The translations under genes were made by a program, and so were the position numbers. Below are positions 52,047 to 60,782 of a stretch of DNA of 64,000 bases, piece after piece. The notes under the pieces were generated by a model that did not search any database, was not told where the DNA came from, and saw only the letters and a list, made by a program, of their open reading frames with translations. This DNA comes from Vibrio cortegadensis (lineage in GTDB: Bacteria > Pseudomonadota > Gammaproteobacteria > Enterobacterales > Vibrionaceae), in NCBI RefSeq assembly GCF_024347395.1, contig NZ_AP025472.1:744001-808000 (forward strand), read 5' to 3'. Numbering within the stretch: position 1 is the first letter of the stretch; every line of letters begins with the position of its first letter.

Positions 52047-52556
52047 TTACTTAGTTACGCGCAGTACTGGTGTTTCACCAACAACAACAGAACCAGCAAG
52101 TTTGTTCAACTCTTTGATTTCGTCCATGTTAGAGATAACAACTGGAGTCAGTGTTGATTTTGCTTTCTCTTCAAGAAGCGCAAGATCAAATTCGATAACC
52201 GTGTCACCAGCTTTAACTGATTGGCCTTCTTCAGCTATACGCTTGAAGCCTTCGCCTTTTAGTTCAACAGTATCGATACCGAAGTGAACAAAAAGCTCAA
52301 CGCCATCATCAGACTCAATAGAGAATGCGTGGTTAGTTTCGAAGATTTTACCGATAGTACCGTTTACTGGAGCTACCATTTTGTCGCCAGTAGGTTTGAT
52401 CGCGATACCGTCACCAACGATTTTTTCAGCGAAAACTACGTCTGGCACATCTTCAATGTTTACGATCTCACCAGATAGAGGTGCGATAATTTCGATTGCA
52501 CCCGCGTCAGCGCTATCGTCAGATACTAGTTTCTTAAGTTTGTCAAACAGACCCAT
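52047..52556 (-). CDS. crr: PTS glucose-specific enzyme IIA
   Basis: Carries phosphate from HPr to the glucose and related permeases; its unphosphorylated form inhibits other sugar uptake, and the phosphorylated form activates adenylate cyclase. It has 169 residues. The active-site histidines are His76 (FETNHAF) and His91 (LFVHFGIDTV). It begins MGLFDKLKKLVSD, with the amphipathic N-terminal helix. It is the last gene of ptsH-ptsI-crr, 40 bases after ptsI. Confidence 0.98.
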   Translation of the reverse strand: MGLFDKLKKLVSDDSADAGAIEIIAPLSGEIVNIEDVPDVVFAEKIVGDGIAIKPTGDKMVAPVNGTIGKIFETNHAFSIESDDGVELFVHFGIDTVELKGEGFKRIAEEGQSVKAGDTVIEFDLALLEEKAKSTLTPVVISNMDEIKELNKLAGSVVVGETPVLRVTK

Positions 52557-52596
52557 GTCTTGCTCCTAAAGAATATTTTTGAATCAACCAATTATA

Positions 52597-54324
52597 TTAG
52601 TTGTTTGTCTTTTCTGCGATAAATTTTTCAACGCAAGCTTGAATTTCTGCCGCTGTAGGCAGAGAAAGTGCTTCTTCAGCCATCGCTTTTACTTCAGAGA
52701 AGTTTGAGTTACGGATAACTTTCTTCACTTTAGGGATAGATATTCCGCTCATACTGAACTCATCTAGACCCATACCAAGTAGAAGTAGAGTAGCACGTTC
52801 GTCGCCAGCAAGCTCGCCACACATACCAGTCCATTTACCTTCTTTATGAGATGCATCAATAACTTGTTTAATAACCGTCAAAACAGCTGGAGAAAGTGGG
52901 TTGTAAAGATGAGAAATCATCTCGTTACCACGGTCTACTGCAAGAGTATATTGAGTTAAGTCATTTGTGCCAATAGAGAAGAAACTAACTTCTTTCGCTA
53001 GGTGATGAGCAATCGCAGCTGCTGCTGGAGTTTCAACCATAACACCAATTTCGATCTCTTCATCGAAGGCCAAACCTTCAGCTCGAAGTTCAACTTTATA
53101 TTCTTCAATCGCTTTTTTCAGTTCACGGATTTCTTCAACAGAGATAATCATTGGGAACATGATACGTAGTTTTCCGTGTGCAGAAGCACGCAGGATGCCA
53201 CGTATTTGGTCACGTAAAATTTCACGACGATCTAGACTGATACGAACAGCGCGCCAGCCTAGGAACGGGTTCATTTCTTGTGGAAGATCCATATAAGGTA
53301 GATCTTTATCACCACCGATATCCATAGTACGGATAATCACTGATTCACCATGCATTGCTTCCGCTACTTCTTTATAAGCAACGTACTGCTCTTCCTCAGT
53401 AGGAAGGGCATCGCGATCCATGAATAAGAATTCTGTACGGTACAGACCAACGCCTTCACCACCGTTACGGATGATGCCATCGCAATCTTTTACTGTACCG
53501 ATGTTACCGCAAACTTCTACTTGATGATCATCAAGAGTGATTGCTGGTAAATCTTTAAGTTTAGCTAGTTCAGCTGCTTCTGCTTCAAAATCGGCTTTGA
53601 TTTTTTGAGCTTCTGCTAATTCAGCGTCTGATGGGTTTACGATGATTTTATTGTTCATCGCATCTAGCACAAGCATGTCGCCATTCTTGATTTGCTTCGT
53701 AATATCGTTAGTACCAACGATAGCTGGAAGTTCAAGTGAACGAGCCATTATTGAAGTATGAGAAGTACGACCACCGATGTCACAAGCGAAACCAAGAACG
53801 TAATCTAGGTTGATTTGTGCAGTTTCTGACGGTGTTAGATCGTAAGCGACTAGGATCACTTCTTCATCGATATCACTGATAGATACAATGTTGATGCCTA
53901 GTGCATTTTTAACAAAGCGCGTACCGATATCACGGATATCTGTTGCACGTTCTTTTAGGTATTCGTCATCAAGAGATTCAAGAGCGACAGCTTGTTCTTC
54001 GATCACGGTATGGATCGCGTTGTCTGCATGCATCTTGTCTTTTTTGATAAGGGCTAAAATTTCTTCTTCTAGCTCTTCATCTTCCAGCAACATGATGTGG
54101 CCTTCAAAGATTGCTTCTTTTTCTTCGCCAAATGTTTCAAGTGCTTTTTGTCTAACGATTTCTAATTGTTGAGAAGATTTGTTACGAGCATCAAAAAAGC
54201 GTTGAACTTCTGCTTCTACTTGATCGTCAGAGATAGAGTGAGTATTTAGGACAATTTCATCTTCTTGAAGTAGTAGTGCTTTACCAAAAGCAATACCTGG
54301 AGATGCTAGGATGCCTGAAATCAT
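52597..54324 (-). CDS. ptsI: PTS phosphoenolpyruvate-protein phosphotransferase (enzyme I)
   Basis: Takes phosphate from PEP and passes it to HPr. It has 575 residues, the same as E. coli. The phosphorylated His189 is in GGRTSHTSIMARS. The PEP-binding C-terminal barrel has GVGLYRTEFLFMDRD, MDIGGDKDLPY and FFSIGTNDLTQYTLAVDR. The active-site cysteine is in TGMCGELAGD. It lies 137 bases downstream of ptsH, a gap that contains an attenuator-like hairpin and a -10 element. Confidence 0.98.
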   Translation of the reverse strand: MISGILASPGIAFGKALLLQEDEIVLNTHSISDDQVEAEVQRFFDARNKSSQQLEIVRQKALETFGEEKEAIFEGHIMLLEDEELEEEILALIKKDKMHADNAIHTVIEEQAVALESLDDEYLKERATDIRDIGTRFVKNALGINIVSISDIDEEVILVAYDLTPSETAQINLDYVLGFACDIGGRTSHTSIMARSLELPAIVGTNDITKQIKNGDMLVLDAMNNKIIVNPSDAELAEAQKIKADFEAEAAELAKLKDLPAITLDDHQVEVCGNIGTVKDCDGIIRNGGEGVGLYRTEFLFMDRDALPTEEEQYVAYKEVAEAMHGESVIIRTMDIGGDKDLPYMDLPQEMNPFLGWRAVRISLDRREILRDQIRGILRASAHGKLRIMFPMIISVEEIRELKKAIEEYKVELRAEGLAFDEEIEIGVMVETPAAAAIAHHLAKEVSFFSIGTNDLTQYTLAVDRGNEMISHLYNPLSPAVLTVIKQVIDASHKEGKWTGMCGELAGDERATLLLLGMGLDEFSMSGISIPKVKKVIRNSNFSEVKAMAEEALSLPTAAEIQACVEKFIAEKTNN

Positions 54325-54383
54325 AGCTTTACCTTAAGTTGGTCAACTGTAAACGGGAGAATGAGTGCTATTTGCTAACGTTA

Positions 54384-54389
54384 ATTATA
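54384..54389 (-). promoter_or_regulatory. candidate internal -10 for ptsI-crr
   Basis: A perfect TATAAT on the minus strand lies 60 bases before the ptsI start and just behind the ptsH hairpin. The matching -35 is poor. It could give extra ptsI-crr transcription independent of ptsH. Confidence 0.35.
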
Positions 54390-54414
54390 GCGCCAATGAT
54401 CGGTTATATTTAAT

Positions 54415-54444
54415 AAAGCCACTTCGCAATAGCAAAATGGCTTT
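54415..54444 (-). terminator. terminator-like hairpin between ptsH and ptsI
   Basis: On the minus strand AAAGCCA pairs with TGGCTTT across a 16-base loop, and the tail is TATT rather than a pure T-run. Partial termination here would make ptsH mRNA more abundant than ptsI, which suits the need for more HPr than enzyme I. Confidence 0.55.
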
Positions 54445-54461
54445 TAAATATAAATCAATTA

Positions 54462-54719
54462 TTAGTGTAGTTGGTCCATAAGAGCAACTAGGTGATCAAC
54501 TGCAGGTTGAGCTTGTGGGCCTTCTGCTGAAATAGTCACTACAGTGCCTTTTACTAGGCCAAGAGTTTGCAGTTTGAAAAGGCTTTTCGCGCTAGCGCTT
54601 TTGCCGTTAGAAGTTACAGTGATGTCTGCGTCAAATGCTTTAGCTTCTTTAACAAACTGTGCAGCAGGACGTGTGTGAAGACCATTTTCTGCTGTAATTT
54701 CTACTTGCTTCTCGTACAT
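54462..54719 (-). CDS. ptsH: PTS phosphocarrier protein HPr
   Basis: Passes phosphate from enzyme I to the IIA proteins. It has 85 residues. His15 is in NGLHTRPAAQFV, and the Ser46 region is KSLFKLQTLGL. It heads ptsH-ptsI-crr. The 298-base gap upstream to cysK holds the cysK terminator at 54965-54991 and AT-rich sequence; I could not identify a convincing CRP or promoter motif in it. Confidence 0.98.
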   Translation of the reverse strand: MYEKQVEITAENGLHTRPAAQFVKEAKAFDADITVTSNGKSASAKSLFKLQTLGLVKGTVVTISAEGPQAQPAVDHLVALMDQLH

Positions 54720-54964
54720 GTGATATACCCCAATTAATTTATTTTTGTATGATTATTAACCATTTCAGCTTAACCGTTTTAACCTGTTCCTGCTAGGGAA
54801 GAAGTTTCTCAATCGTATTAGAACTGATACTAGTTTAATTTTTTTCAATCGCCAATTTGATTAAACCAAACCTGCGATCAATGAAAATGTGTATTTTGCT
54901 TCTTTTATTTTGAAGCTTAAAATAATACAGGGCTGATATTACCAAAGGTGGAGTCAGGATCAAC

Positions 54965-54991
54965 AAAAAAGCCCCATAAAGGGGCTTTTTT
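54965..54991 (-). terminator. intrinsic terminator after cysK
   Basis: AAAAAAGCCCC/GGGGCTTTTTT with loop ATAAA. It reads as a terminator in both directions, and on the minus strand it ends cysK transcription. Confidence 0.95.
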
Positions 54992-55017
54992 AAATTAAAA
55001 ATTGATTTGACCACATA

Positions 55018-55986
55018 TTATTGTTGGTTCTCTTTCTCGGTAAAAACTCCTGAAAACAGAGCCGTGCTGAGGTAACGCTCACCAGAGCTTGGTAAGATGG
55101 TTACAATAGTTTTCCCTTCAAATTCAGGTAGTTCAGCTAATCTGTTGGCCGCAACAACCGCTGCTCCAGAAGAGATTCCCGCAAGAATTCCTTCCTCTTC
55201 CATTAGGCGTTGAGCCATCTCAATCGCTTCATCTGAAGTGACGGCTTCTACACGGTCAATTAGCTCTAAATCGAGGTTTCCAGGAATAAATCCGGCACCA
55301 ATACCTTGAATCTTATGTGGCGCAGGTGTGATTTCTTGCCCTGCGAGAGCTTGGGCGATCACTGGAGATTCCGCTGGTTCTACAGCGACAGAGACAATGG
55401 CTTTGCCTTTTTCACCTTTAATGTAACGACTTGTTCCCGTTAATGTACCACCTGTACCCACACCAGAAACGAATACATCAATCTCGCCATCAGTCGCGTC
55501 CCAAATTTCAGGGCCTGTCGTTTTTTCGTGAATCTGCGGGTTAGCTGGGTTGTTGAATTGTTGTAACAGTAAGAACTTACTTGGGTCGCTTGCCACAATC
55601 TCTTCTGCTTTTGCGATAGCGCCTTTCATGCCTTTTGGTGCTTCAGTAAGAACTAAGTTAGCCCCAAGAGCCTTGAGAAGTTTACGACGCTCTAAACTCA
55701 TTGATTCAGGCATTGTCAGAGTTAACTTATAGCCACGAGCTGCCGCAACAAAAGCTAAAGCAATACCAGTATTTCCACTTGTTGGTTCTACGAGTTCAAT
55801 TCCCTGCTTTAAAGTACCCGCTTTTTCAGCTTCCCAAATCATATTGGCACCGATACGGCATTTCACACTGAAGCTTGGATTACGTGCTTCGATTTTAGCG
55901 AGTACTTTGCCTTTACTTACTTTGTTTAAACGCACAAGGGGAGTGTTACCAATAGTTAGGCTGTTATCTTCGTAAATTTTGCTCAT
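55018..55986 (-). CDS. cysK: cysteine synthase A (O-acetylserine sulfhydrylase)
   Basis: PLP enzyme that makes cysteine from O-acetylserine and sulfide. It has 322 residues. The Schiff-base lysine is in NPSFSVKCRIGANM near residue 42, the PLP phosphate loop is VSGVGTGGTLTG, and the substrate loop is EPTSGNTGIALAF. The segment GIGAGFIPGNLD is also typical. It is downstream of cysZ on the same strand, and its terminator is at 54965-54991. Confidence 0.97.
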   Translation of the reverse strand: MSKIYEDNSLTIGNTPLVRLNKVSKGKVLAKIEARNPSFSVKCRIGANMIWEAEKAGTLKQGIELVEPTSGNTGIALAFVAAARGYKLTLTMPESMSLERRKLLKALGANLVLTEAPKGMKGAIAKAEEIVASDPSKFLLLQQFNNPANPQIHEKTTGPEIWDATDGEIDVFVSGVGTGGTLTGTSRYIKGEKGKAIVSVAVEPAESPVIAQALAGQEITPAPHKIQGIGAGFIPGNLDLELIDRVEAVTSDEAIEMAQRLMEEEGILAGISSGAAVVAANRLAELPEFEGKTIVTILPSSGERYLSTALFSGVFTEKENQQ

Positions 55987-56142
55987 TATGATGTTCCTTC
56001 ATGTATGTTCTAAACAACTGGGTATCTTAGATGGTCGCCAATTGTTGGGTAGCGTTTGGAGTCGTACTGAGAGCTTATGTTAGAACAAAAAAATGGAGAA
56101 GGATTAAAAAGTTATATCTTATGGGAGGTTGGTAGATTAATG

Positions 56143-56165
56143 GGAGAACCACGAGAGAGTTCTCC
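56143..56165 (-). repeat. hairpin between cysZ and cysK
   Basis: GGAGAAC (56143-56149) pairs with GTTCTCC (56159-56165). It lies just past the cysZ stop codon on the minus strand. Without a T-run it may only slow transcription in the 202-base gap before cysK. Confidence 0.5.
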
Positions 56166-56188
56166 TCATTTTGCAGGAATTCAGTGGT

Positions 56189-56935
56189 TTATTTGTGGAA
56201 ATCTTTATATTCGGCAACCCAAAGAGCTGTAGCACCACAAACGGCAATTGGCATAACAAATAGATTCAGCACTGGTATGGTGGTGAACACTGACACTAAA
56301 GCACCAAAGCTATAAGCTTTCGTCTGTTTTTGTTTCAAATTGTTTCTCATGGTAGAGAAATCGATTTTATGGTTATCGAAAGGATAATCACAGTATTGAA
56401 TCGCTAACATCCAAGCCGTGAATAAAAACCACAATATAGGACCTACTGTTTGGCCAAGAGCGGGAATGAGCAATATTAAAAAGAGTCCAATAGCTTTTGG
56501 TAAGACATAACGTAATTTGCGCCATTCGCGAGCAAGGATGCGCGGCGTATCTTTTAGCACGTCCATCAGGCCATCATCATTGACTTTCTGACCAGATAGC
56601 TTCATCTCTACTTTTTCAGCTAATAGACCATTAAATGGAGCCGCTATAAAATTGGCTAGCGTACTGAAGAAGTAAGAGAAAGTAGCCAGAATAGTTAATA
56701 CAAGAAGCGGCCATAAAAGATAACTTAACCATGAAAGAAATTCAGGAAGTTGCCCCATCCAGTTGGTTATCCAAGCATCAAGGTTTGAAAATAGGAAAAA
56801 CAACGCCCCGCCGACTAGTACGATATTTGCGAGAAGTGGAAGTAATACATATTGGCGAATGCCCGGTGTTAGGGCTAACTCTAATCCATAAAAGAAATAG
56901 CCAAAACCTGATCTTTGTTTGTTCTCTGAGTTCAT
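56189..56935 (-). CDS. cysZ: sulfate transporter CysZ
   Basis: A 248-residue inner-membrane protein of the CysZ/EI24 family, which imports sulfate for cysteine synthesis. Hydrophobic segments are visible at about residues 25-50, 65-95, 145-180 and 205-235, and the family segment PFNGLLAEKVEMKLSGQ is present. It lies upstream of cysK, as in E. coli. It is divergent from zipA across 250 bases in which no motif is certain. Confidence 0.93.
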   Translation of the reverse strand: MNSENKQRSGFGYFFYGLELALTPGIRQYVLLPLLANIVLVGGALFFLFSNLDAWITNWMGQLPEFLSWLSYLLWPLLVLTILATFSYFFSTLANFIAAPFNGLLAEKVEMKLSGQKVNDDGLMDVLKDTPRILAREWRKLRYVLPKAIGLFLILLIPALGQTVGPILWFLFTAWMLAIQYCDYPFDNHKIDFSTMRNNLKQKQTKAYSFGALVSVFTTIPVLNLFVMPIAVCGATALWVAEYKDFHK

Positions 56936-57185
56936 AATGTTTTATATTTTACCGTAAATGACTTTTTGTATTGTACTTAACCAAATTTAGAAGAAAAGCA
57001 TGATGAAAATCTCAGCATGTGGGGAACTTCTCACATTAAGTTGTTCTAAAATAGCATAGAGATTTGATAGAGTAGCGGTATAAGCCGATTTAACCCACCT
57101 TAGTGACGTTGATTTAGAGTGTTTTTATTAAGATGATTAAAATAACACCATTTAAATGCTATCACTAAGAAGCAGAGAGTAAACA

Positions 57186-58121
57186 ATGCAGGAATTGCGA
57201 TTCGTACTCATAATTGTTGGCGCGCTAGCGATCGCCGCATTATTGTTTCATGGTCTTTGGACTAGTAAGAAAGAAGGGAAATCTAAGTTTGGGAATAAGC
57301 CACTCGGTAAACTAGATTTAGATGATTCTGATGAGAAAGAAGAGGCGCCTGTTCGCTCATTTGCTCCTGAGGATGATTTTGAAATCATTCGTAAAGTGAG
57401 AAAAGAACCTGATTTTGGTCATAATGATGAACCTGAATTTGTCGATCCCTTGATTGACCATGCTCAAGATGAACTTGAATTGAGCGTTTCTAAAGAATCG
57501 AAAGCAGAAGAATTCGTTCCTTTTACGGCAGATGAACAAGGGAACGATGACGTGATCGTAAATGAGGAAGAGCTTAGTGGATTTGATAGAGTCGACTCTT
57601 TTTCTGCGATTGAAGATGATGATAACTCTGCACTTTCGCAAAGCTCACTTTCGGATAATCAAAATTCAGAGGCTATTAAAGAGCAACCTGAACCTGAAAT
57701 GCAAGTGATTGTGCTGAATGTACATTGCTCAGGTGAAGAACCATTTGTAGGCACTAAACTATTTGATAGCATGCAGCAAAATGGATTGATTTATGGTGAA
57801 ATGGCGATTTTCCATCGACATTCAGATTTGTCTGGAACTGGAAAAGTGCTATTTAGCGTTGCGAATATGATGCAACCTGGGACTTTAGAACATAGCGATC
57901 CTGCTGATTTTTCTACAAAAGGGATTTCGTTCTTCATGACGCTGCCTTGCTATGGCGATGCAGAACAGAATTTCAAGTTAATGTTGAAAACGGCTCAGCA
58001 GATTGCAGATGACATGTCAGGTAACGTATTAGACGAAGCTCGTAATCTGATTACGCCAGATAGAATTGCAGCTTGTCGCCGTCAAATACAAGAATTTAAA
58101 GCCGCGCAAAGTGCCAAATAA
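57186..58121 (+). CDS. zipA: cell division protein ZipA
   Basis: Anchors FtsZ at the inner membrane. It has 311 residues (E. coli 328). An N-terminal transmembrane helix (about 4-22, LRFVLIIVGALAIAALLFHG) is followed by a basic patch, a long acidic linker (about 35-170), which is D/E/S-rich here rather than P/Q-rich, and the FtsZ-binding C-terminal domain (about 172-305, with MQQNGLIYGEMAIFHRH). The order zipA-ligA is conserved in gammaproteobacteria. Confidence 0.96.
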   Translation: MQELRFVLIIVGALAIAALLFHGLWTSKKEGKSKFGNKPLGKLDLDDSDEKEEAPVRSFAPEDDFEIIRKVRKEPDFGHNDEPEFVDPLIDHAQDELELSVSKESKAEEFVPFTADEQGNDDVIVNEEELSGFDRVDSFSAIEDDDNSALSQSSLSDNQNSEAIKEQPEPEMQVIVLNVHCSGEEPFVGTKLFDSMQQNGLIYGEMAIFHRHSDLSGTGKVLFSVANMMQPGTLEHSDPADFSTKGISFFMTLPCYGDAEQNFKLMLKTAQQIADDMSGNVLDEARNLITPDRIAACRRQIQEFKAAQSAK

Positions 58122-58162
58122 ACCGTATTAATACTGATTAAACATTAATGCAGTGAGAAATG

Positions 58163-58187
58163 AAGGCTCCTTTGAGGGGCCTTTTTT
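58163..58187 (+). terminator. intrinsic terminator after zipA
   Basis: AAGGCTCC/GGGGCCTT (one T-G pair) is followed by six T. Confidence 0.88.
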
Positions 58188-58224
58188 ATTGCAATATGTT
58201 TTAGGAAAGTAAGTAGAGAAACTC

Positions 58225-60258
58225 ATGCCCCTATTAAGCTCAGAACAAATGAATGATATTCAAATTAAATTAGATCAACTTCGTGAAACCTTACATCATC
58301 ACGCCATTTTGTACTATGTAGAAGATAACCCGGTAATTCCCGATGCTGAATATGATCGTTTAATGCGTGAGTTACTAGAGTTGGAGGAGTTACACCCCGA
58401 TTTGATCACTATTGACTCTCCTAGTCAGCGCGTTGGAGGTAAACCGTTAGACGGGTTTACTCAGGTTAGCCATGAAATTCCAATGTTGTCGCTAGATAAT
58501 GCGTTTGATGATAAAGAGTTAGACAGTTTTTATAAGCGAATGAAAGATCGTGCTCCATCAGCGAACCTCGATCTTTTCTGTTGTGAACCAAAGCTGGATG
58601 GTTTAGCGGTGAGTCTTCTTTATGAGAATGGCATCTTAGTTCAAGCGGCAACGCGTGGTGATGGTAGTACGGGTGAGAATATCACTGAAAATGTACGCAC
58701 CATCAGCGCTATTCCTCTAAAACTCCAAGGTGAAGGGTGGCCACAGCGTATTGAAGTTCGTGGTGAAGTTTTTATGCCCAAAGCGGGTTTTGAGAAACTA
58801 AATGAACTCGCGCTGAAAAAAGGCGATAAAGTTTTTGTTAATCCAAGAAATGCCGCGGCAGGGAGCTTACGCCAACTCGACTCTAGAATTACCGCAAAAC
58901 GACCGTTAAGTTTTTATGCGTACAGTGTGGGAGTGGTAGAAGGTATTGAGCTAAAGAACAGCCATTACGATAGATTTGTGCAATTGAAAGCGTGGGGGCT
59001 GCCTATGTGCCCTGAAACGCGTCAATTAACATCTCTTGATGACGTGAAGGCGTATTACCAAGAGATAATGCAACGCCGTGATGCGCTTTCTTACGAGATC
59101 GATGGCGTGGTCATTAAAGTCGATGATATTGATGCTCAAATCCAATTAGGTTTCGTTGCACGAGCACCCCGCTGGGCCATTGCTTATAAATTTCCAGCGC
59201 AAGAAGAGATCACCTTGTTAAATGATGTTGAATTTCAAGTTGGGCGAACGGGGGCGATAACGCCAGTAGCCAAACTGGAACCAATATTCGTCGGTGGCGT
59301 AACCGTCAGTAACGCGACTTTGCATAATGCTGATGAAATTGAAAGATTAGGCGTGAAAATTGGCGATAGTGTCATTATTCGCCGTGCTGGTGATGTAATA
59401 CCGCAAATTGTATCAGCTGTGTTGGAACGTCGCCCTGAAAACGCAACAGACATCGTTTTCCCACAAACTTGCCCCGTCTGTGACTCTCAGATCGAACGCA
59501 TTGAGGGAGAGGCAGTCGCGCGCTGTACGGGAGGACTTGTGTGTCAGGCGCAGCGTTCAGAGGCCATAAAGCATTTTGTTTCTCGTAAGGCTCTGGATGT
59601 TGATGGGCTAGGTGTAAAAGTTATCGAGCAGCTCGTTGAGCGTGAGATGGTGGATACGCCTGCGGACTTGTTTAAGTTAAGTGCAGGTGTATTGACCGTT
59701 TTAGATCGTATGGGGCCTAAGTCGGCACAAAATGTTGTCGCGGCACTGGAAAAATCAAAACAAACAACCCTGCCTAGATTTCTTTATTCGTTAGGTATTA
59801 GAGAAGTGGGTGAAGCGACCGCTGCAAATTTGGCACAGCATTTTTGCTCTTTAGAAGCCGTTATCGCCGCAGATCATGAAGCATTAGTTAAAGTTTCTGA
59901 TATAGGCGATATTGTTGCGCGACATATTGTCACTTTTTTCTCTCAAGAAACTAATATGAACGTTGTTAATAAACTTGTTGAGAATGGTGTGGTTTGGGAC
60001 GATGTAGTGGCTGCAAGTGAAGGTACTCCTCAGCCATTAGCTGGAAAAACCGTGGTGCTCACAGGAAGTCTCTCTCAATTAGGTCGGAGTGAAGCGAAAG
60101 CAGCATTGCAGGCGTTAGGGGCTAAGGTGACAGGCAGTGTCTCGAAGAAAACCGATATTCTATTTGCTGGCGAAAATGCAGGTTCAAAATTAGCTAAGGC
60201 ACAAGATTTAGGCGTGGAAATTAAATCCGAACAAGACCTCATTTCTTTAATGTCTTAG
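58225..60258 (+). CDS. ligA: NAD-dependent DNA ligase LigA
   Basis: Joins nicks in replication and repair using NAD. It has 677 residues from ATG 58225; the internal Met at 58249 would give 669, nearer the usual length, but has no ribosome site. Domain order: Ia, then the adenylation domain with the AMP-binding lysine in CEPKLDGLAVSL, the OB-fold, a four-cysteine zinc finger (CPVCDSQIER...CTGGLVC), helix-hairpin-helix repeats (DRMGPKSAQNVVAAL) and a C-terminal BRCT domain (about 600-675). Confidence 0.97.
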   Translation: MPLLSSEQMNDIQIKLDQLRETLHHHAILYYVEDNPVIPDAEYDRLMRELLELEELHPDLITIDSPSQRVGGKPLDGFTQVSHEIPMLSLDNAFDDKELDSFYKRMKDRAPSANLDLFCCEPKLDGLAVSLLYENGILVQAATRGDGSTGENITENVRTISAIPLKLQGEGWPQRIEVRGEVFMPKAGFEKLNELALKKGDKVFVNPRNAAAGSLRQLDSRITAKRPLSFYAYSVGVVEGIELKNSHYDRFVQLKAWGLPMCPETRQLTSLDDVKAYYQEIMQRRDALSYEIDGVVIKVDDIDAQIQLGFVARAPRWAIAYKFPAQEEITLLNDVEFQVGRTGAITPVAKLEPIFVGGVTVSNATLHNADEIERLGVKIGDSVIIRRAGDVIPQIVSAVLERRPENATDIVFPQTCPVCDSQIERIEGEAVARCTGGLVCQAQRSEAIKHFVSRKALDVDGLGVKVIEQLVEREMVDTPADLFKLSAGVLTVLDRMGPKSAQNVVAALEKSKQTTLPRFLYSLGIREVGEATAANLAQHFCSLEAVIAADHEALVKVSDIGDIVARHIVTFFSQETNMNVVNKLVENGVVWDDVVAASEGTPQPLAGKTVVLTGSLSQLGRSEAKAALQALGAKVTGSVSKKTDILFAGENAGSKLAKAQDLGVEIKSEQDLISLMS

Positions 60259-60281
60259 TTCATAAATAGCTAAAAATTTCT

Positions 60282-60314
60282 AAAAGGCGTTGGTTTTTAC
60301 CAACGCCTTTTTTT
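60282..60314 (+). terminator. intrinsic terminator after ligA
   Basis: AAAAGGCGTTGG/CCAACGCCTTTT is a perfect 12-bp stem with a T-rich loop and a long T-run. Confidence 0.95.
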
Positions 60315-60782
60315 GTCTGTTACTGCTAGAAAATATATTTATTTTACATTTTTAAAAAAGTTCATATACGAACCACACTTTTTTGTTTGTGAGAGTGATC
60401 TCTTATGTATAAAAAGCAGTTCTTTCCTTATCTTTATGCGAGGCACTTCAATTTTTAGCACGGTTCACTATTATTAAGTTGTTGTTTTTATTTGATTTGG
60501 TGTTTTGTTAGTCCTGTGTGTAAGAAAACAAGATCAAGATCACTAAGTTGATGAAAGTTAGTTATCGGTCATATTTTTTTAGATAAAAATTAAGTTCTGA
60601 TTGATGTTTTTTGCTGCGAAGTTAGTCTTATAGTCATGGGTACACACGGTGTATGCAGGAAACACAAAAACCGTGATTAGGAATAATTAGGTTTTTAATA
60701 GGAAATCACTTCTCCCTTCGGCGGCCAACTTAAGGTGAGAAAAATAAAAATACAGCTATATCCATTTTTTAGGAGTTTTTCC
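60315..60782 (+). promoter_or_regulatory. long leader/regulatory region upstream of the chitoporin gene
   Basis: This gap of about 470 bases contains no gene I can support. TGTGA-N6-TCTCT at 60388-60403 resembles a CRP half-site pair. A possible -10 TATAGT is at 60629-60634, with no good -35. The small palindrome TACAC-ACG-GTGTA is at 60641-60653. If that -10 is real, the 5' leader is about 145 bases long and can fold (AAAACC/GGTTTT, GTGATT/AATCAC), which would leave room for sRNA or protein control. Confidence 0.4.

Noticed and set aside
60735..60782. Longer N-terminus for the chitoporin
   Set aside because: It would put 16 residues before a complete signal peptide, and the ribosome site AGGAG serves the ATG at 60783.
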